From NCBI GenBank assembly GCA_023818905.1, contig JAMWDE010000028.1:1-8834 (forward strand): a stretch of 8,834 nt of DNA, read 5' to 3'. The first letter of the stretch is position 1; each line of letters opens with the position of its first letter. Below are positions 6,008 to 8,834 of the stretch, piece by piece. The notes under the pieces were generated by a model. It did no database searches and was not told the origin of the DNA. It saw only the letters and a list, made by a program, of their open reading frames with translations. The translations under genes and the position numbers were made by a program. The DNA is from Candidatus Omnitrophota bacterium (GTDB lineage Bacteria; Omnitrophota; Gorgyraeia; Gygaellales; Profunditerraquicolaceae).

Positions 6008-7498
6008 GTGATGTCAACAAATGCAATATTTATTCTTACTTTAGCTATAACCACATTGATTCTTGCAATTATGCTTAATTTAAAGATAAATAAAGTAAAC
6101 AACCTTCAACGCGCTGTAGATAATTTGAAACGTTCATTAGATGAGATGGACGAACAGGCAAAACTCATTGTGCGCACAGATATGGAGTTAAATAGAACGC
6201 AAGAGGAATTGGATAAAAAGATAACAGGACTCTATGCCCTACAGAGAATCTCTCGTGCCATCAGTACCACTCTACAGGAAAATATGGTTTTTAAGATGTT
6301 AGGACCTCCCTACCTAGAGGACTTAGGTTTTGAGAAAGCAGTCGCTTTCGTATGGAATGAAAAAGAAAGAAAATTCATCTTAAATTTTAGTCTTGGATAT
6401 TCTGAAGATGAAACACGCGCTATAAAATCGTTTGTAGACTCTCACACTCAGGTATATCTTGGTTTAATCAAAAAAGAAGAAACAGTATCTTCTCTATCTT
6501 TGGAAAATACTGGTATTACTAAAGAGGAAATAAGGAACGTCTTTAAATCCATCTCTTTTATTCTTTCTCCTATTCTACCCAAGGAAGGGAATAGGGGTTT
6601 TTTATTTGTGGGTACAGATAATACTGATATAACCATTTCAGCAGGCGATGAAGAACTTATTACTATCTTAACTAACCAGATTGGCCAGGCATTGGAGAAT
6701 GCCCGTTTATTTGAGAACACTTGGCGAGCACACCAAGCATTAGAAAAAAAGGTTGAAGAGAGAACCCAAGAATTGAGACGCGCCCTGGAAGAGGTAAGAA
6801 TAATAAGTAAAAGGAAATCTGATTTTATATCAGCTGTCTCGCATGAACTTAGAACACCACTTACTTCTATAAAAGGGTATGCCTCTATTCTCCTGACAGG
6901 GAAATTGGGACAATTAACTCCAGAGGTCCAAGAAAGATTGGATAAGATTAATCGGCACAGCGATGAACTTACTCATCTTGTAAATAACCTCTTAGACATC
7001 TCTCGTATTGAGTCAGGTAAGATTACTATGAGACAAGAAGTCCATAATCTAAAGGAGATCGCCAACTCAGTGTTAGAATTACTCTCACCACAGATTTCAG
7101 CAAAACAGATAAATACCATCTGCGAAATACCCGAAAATTGCTCTATGGCATATGTAGATAAGGAGCAGATACGGCGGGTATTTATTAATATAATTGGTAA
7201 TGCCATAAAGTTTACTCCTGAAGGTGGAACGATTTCTATCCGTAGCGAAAAAACAGATTCAATGATACAGGTTAGCATTTCAGATACAGGCTGCGGCATA
7301 CCCGAAGAAGCCAAAGAGGCAATATTTGAGGAATTTTACCGGGTAGATAACCCTATCAACCAGCAGGTGAAAGGTACAGGCTTAGGACTCTCTTTGGTAA
7401 AAAATATTATTCAAGCACACGCAGGCAAGATTTGGGTAGAATCTAAATTGGGTAAAGGCTCAACTTTCATCTTTACTATCCCTATGCCAACCCAATAA
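6008..7498 (+). CDS. Membrane-anchored GAF-domain sensor histidine kinase
   Basis: Autophosphorylating kinase of a two-component system, 496 residues. Seen, in order: one N-terminal membrane helix (about residues 5-25) with no periplasmic sensor domain; a coiled coil (about 28-75); a GAF-like domain (about 78-235, LYALQRISRAIS through NQIGQALENARLFE); a signalling helix (about 236-270, KKVEERTQELRRALEEV); HisKA with AVSHELRTPL and phospho-acceptor H279; and HATPase with N-box NIIGNAIKF (394-402), G1 DTGCGIP (426-432), F-box FEEFYR and G2 GTGLGL (456-461). All catalytic boxes look intact. Input must be cytoplasmic, through the GAF domain or a partner such as the FIST protein encoded immediately upstream (stop-to-start gap 3 nt). 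Start GTG 6008 or ATG 6011, three bases apart, share AGGAGG 5995-6000. The likely phosphotransfer partner is the receiver protein encoded 15 nt downstream. Confidence 0.93.
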   Translation: MMSTNAIFILTLAITTLILAIMLNLKINKVNNLQRAVDNLKRSLDEMDEQAKLIVRTDMELNRTQEELDKKITGLYALQRISRAISTTLQENMVFKMLGPPYLEDLGFEKAVAFVWNEKERKFILNFSLGYSEDETRAIKSFVDSHTQVYLGLIKKEETVSSLSLENTGITKEEIRNVFKSISFILSPILPKEGNRGFLFVGTDNTDITISAGDEELITILTNQIGQALENARLFENTWRAHQALEKKVEERTQELRRALEEVRIISKRKSDFISAVSHELRTPLTSIKGYASILLTGKLGQLTPEVQERLDKINRHSDELTHLVNNLLDISRIESGKITMRQEVHNLKEIANSVLELLSPQISAKQINTICEIPENCSMAYVDKEQIRRVFINIIGNAIKFTPEGGTISIRSEKTDSMIQVSISDTGCGIPEEAKEAIFEEFYRVDNPINQQVKGTGLGLSLVKNIIQAHAGKIWVESKLGKGSTFIFTIPMPTQ

Positions 7499-7513
7499 TA
7501 CAGAGATAAAATT

Positions 7514-8449
7514 ATGGCTATAAAGATACTGATTGTGGATGATGACCCTGACATAAGGGATGTCTTAAGGTTAACCCTATCAGAAGAAAATTATACCATT
7601 TTGGAAGCCCAGGATGGAGAAGAGGCCTTAAAGATAATAAAGACTAAGTCACCTGACTTGGTCTTGTTAGACTACAAGCTCCCTAAGATAGATGGCCGAG
7701 AGGTATTGCATCGGGTCAGAAAGGATATCCTGCTTCGCCATCTGCCTATTATTATGGTCACAGGGAAAGGGGATGTAGATGATAAGGTAGATGGAATTGA
7801 GGCAGGTGCAGATGATTATATAGTAAAACCCTTTGAGCCTAAGGAATTATTAGCGCGTATAAGAATGATTTTAAGACGTACTGAATCAGACTTAGAGGCA
7901 AATCCTCTTACACGCCTTCCAGGAAATGTATCTATTCTAAACGAGCTTACGCGTCGTCTGGAGAGCCAATCTAAATTTGCAGTCTGCTATATAGACTTGG
8001 ATAAATTTAAAGCCTACAATGATACCTATGGCTTTGAACATGGTGATGAGGTCATCCGTGAGACTGCACGCATATTGATACGTGTGGTCCAACAATGTGG
8101 AAATCCTGATGATTTTATTGGGCACATCGGTGGAGATGACTTTGTGGTTGTCACTACCCCCAATATAGTAGATAGTATCTGCCAAAAAATAATCTCTAGT
8201 TTTGATATAGCTGTCTCTTCTTTTTATAATGAAATGGATAGGAAAAGGGGTTATATTATTGCCAAAGATAGACAAGGAAAAGAGCAAAAGATACCACTTC
8301 TCTCTATATCAATAGGCGTGGTCACCAATGAATTCAGAAAAATTCAGCATGTAGCCCAGATCGGTGAGATCGGCGCAGAGTTAAAATCTTATGCCAAGCA
8401 GACAGATAAGAGTAGCTATGTAAAAGATAAACGCCGCGTAGAAGAATAG
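7514..8449 (+). CDS. Response regulator with C-terminal GGDEF (diguanylate cyclase) domain
   Basis: Two-component output protein expected to make cyclic di-GMP from two GTP when phosphorylated (a PleD/WspR-type strategy). Seen: receiver domain (about 1-120) with acidic pair D9/D10, phospho-acceptor D53 (VLLDYKLPKIDG), T83 and K105 (IVKPF). A short linker leads to a GGDEF domain beginning NPLTRLPGN (130-138) in place of the common D-x-LTGLPNR. It has the metal Asp in IDLDKF (D161), guanine-contacting N169 and D178 (YNDTYGFEHGD), and signature GGDDF (206-210), a conservative variant of GG(D/E)EF. The inhibitory-site position five residues before GGDDF reads NPDD instead of RxxD. The end (GAELKSYAK, then SSYVKDKRR) and the NEMDRKRGYIIAKDRQGKE insert place it in the NPLTGLPGN subfamily. 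Start ATG 7514 is preceded by only a weak AGAGA (7502-7506). No EAL or HD-GYP domain is fused. Probable partner: the kinase just upstream. Confidence 0.93.
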   Translation: MAIKILIVDDDPDIRDVLRLTLSEENYTILEAQDGEEALKIIKTKSPDLVLLDYKLPKIDGREVLHRVRKDILLRHLPIIMVTGKGDVDDKVDGIEAGADDYIVKPFEPKELLARIRMILRRTESDLEANPLTRLPGNVSILNELTRRLESQSKFAVCYIDLDKFKAYNDTYGFEHGDEVIRETARILIRVVQQCGNPDDFIGHIGGDDFVVVTTPNIVDSICQKIISSFDIAVSSFYNEMDRKRGYIIAKDRQGKEQKIPLLSISIGVVTNEFRKIQHVAQIGEIGAELKSYAKQTDKSSYVKDKRRVEE

Positions 8450-8453
8450 ACCG

Positions 8454-8518
8454 TCTATAGAAGCTTACTTATAGATTCCTCCAACCAGAATAGGAGATAG
8501 AGAATTATTCTCGCCTAT
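8454..8518. other. Two AT-rich inverted repeats between the GGDEF gene and tRNA-Leu
   Basis: The 84-nt gap between these convergent units contains TCTATA (8454-8459) facing TATAGA (8470-8475), and a near-perfect GAGAAT-T-ATTCTC (8500-8512) flanked by ATAGG (8490-8494) and CCTAT (8514-8518). Either could fold in RNA from both strands and help end the two converging transcripts, but neither is GC-rich or followed by a T-tract, so they are not called as intrinsic terminators. Confidence 0.35.
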
Positions 8519-8533
8519 AAATTCCAGCATCTT

Positions 8534-8621
8534 TGGTGCGAGGAGAGGGATTTGAACCCTCACAGGCTCATCGCCCAACAGCCCCTCAAACTGTCGCGTC
8601 TGCCAATTCCGCCATCCTCGC
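8534..8621 (-). tRNA. tRNA-Leu (anticodon GAG), CCA encoded
   Basis: The minus strand folds into a class II tRNA. Acceptor GCGAGGA pairs with TCCTCGC; D-arm GCG/CGC holds the loop GAATTGGCAGA; anticodon stem ACAGT/GCTGT surrounds TTGAGGG, giving anticodon GAG (8585-8587), which reads CUC/CUU. A long variable arm has a GGGC/GCCT stem; the T-arm is GAGGG-TTCAAAT-CCCTC; discriminator A73 is at 8537. CCA is present in the DNA (8534-8536), unlike the tRNA-Glu in the same window. The promoter lies upstream at 8662-8690. Confidence 0.94.
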
Positions 8622-8661
8622 ATTGCTTGTTATAGGCATCTAGGAATCTTCAGCAAAATCT

Positions 8662-8690
8662 ATTTTACTTTATGATATATATTTAGTCAA
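8662..8690 (-). promoter_or_regulatory. Sigma70-type promoter for tRNA-Leu
   Basis: On the minus strand, TTGACT (8690-8685) and TAAAAT (8667-8662) are separated by exactly 17 nt. This predicts a start near 8655 and a 5' leader of about 33 nt removed by RNase P. Confidence 0.65.
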
Positions 8691-8696
8691 GTTGGA

Positions 8697-8834
8697 CTAT
8701 ATATACACGAGTGTGTTATCTGACTGAAGCGATTTGCCAAAATCCCATCTGTAGACTAATTCACCACTTCTATCTTTAGGTTGCAAGAAAAGGTCAGCTT
8801 TATGTAAGAATATACTACAACTATCTACACAGAT
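8697..8834 (-). CDS. Possible C-terminal end of an unidentified protein (partial, runs off window)
   Basis: On the minus strand, 45 codons are open from the window edge to TAG (8697-8699). The tail reads ADLFLQPKDRSGELVYRWDF and ends SDNTLVYI, with a mixed charged and aromatic composition that looks protein-like. The frame stops 6 nt before the -35 box of the tRNA-Leu promoter, consistent with a tightly packed gene end. I do not recognise the family. A 45-codon open frame in AT-rich DNA can arise by chance, so this is only a candidate. Confidence 0.35.
   Translation of the reverse strand: MCVDSCSIFLHKADLFLQPKDRSGELVYRWDFGKSLQSDNTLVYI

Noticed and set aside
6448..7314. Minus-strand open frames of 90 and 113 codons inside the kinase gene
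   Set aside because: Both are antisense to conserved GAF and HATPase coding sequence and show no independent start signals.
7937..8287. 116-codon minus-strand open frame inside the GGDEF domain
   Set aside because: It mirrors the conserved cyclase domain and has no family signature or ribosome binding site.

Overview
The window is an AT-rich, gene-dense chromosomal segment from a Gram-negative-type bacterium. The evidence for an outer membrane is a tripartite RND efflux pump (permease and membrane-fusion adaptor) and a lipoprotein parvulin-type periplasmic chaperone. Promoters read as ordinary sigma70-type (TTGACC/TTGACT, 17-nt spacer, TATAAT-like). The phylum cannot be fixed from this sequence. 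The style of the proteins would fit an uncultured deep lineage such as Omnitrophota, but that is a weak guess.

Left third (1-3411, + strand): the C-terminal two thirds of an RND efflux permease, cut by the window edge, then its periplasmic adaptor with the ribosome binding site overlapping the permease stop codon. Middle (3423-4490, - strand): a sigma70-type promoter, tRNA-Glu(CUC) and, only 24 nt after the tRNA, a lipoprotein PpiC/SurA-like peptidyl-prolyl isomerase. This probably forms one tRNA-mRNA transcription unit converging on the efflux operon. The 360-nt gap from 4446 to 4807 holds two divergent promoters, a three-copy 13-nt repeat and a short decayed transposase-like coding remnant.

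Right half (4747-8449, + strand): a compact three-gene signalling operon behind a good promoter. It encodes a soluble FIST-domain protein, a membrane-anchored GAF histidine kinase, and a response regulator fused to a GGDEF (diguanylate cyclase) domain. The likely information flow is intracellular ligand -> FIST protein -> kinase -> receiver -> cyclic di-GMP. This layout resembles the NosP-NahK nitric-oxide/haem signalling modules known from Proteobacteria and is the most interesting part of the window.

Right edge (8450-8834, - strand): a hairpin-rich spacer, tRNA-Leu(GAG) with an encoded CCA, its own promoter, and possibly the last 45 codons of a further unidentified gene running in from beyond the window.
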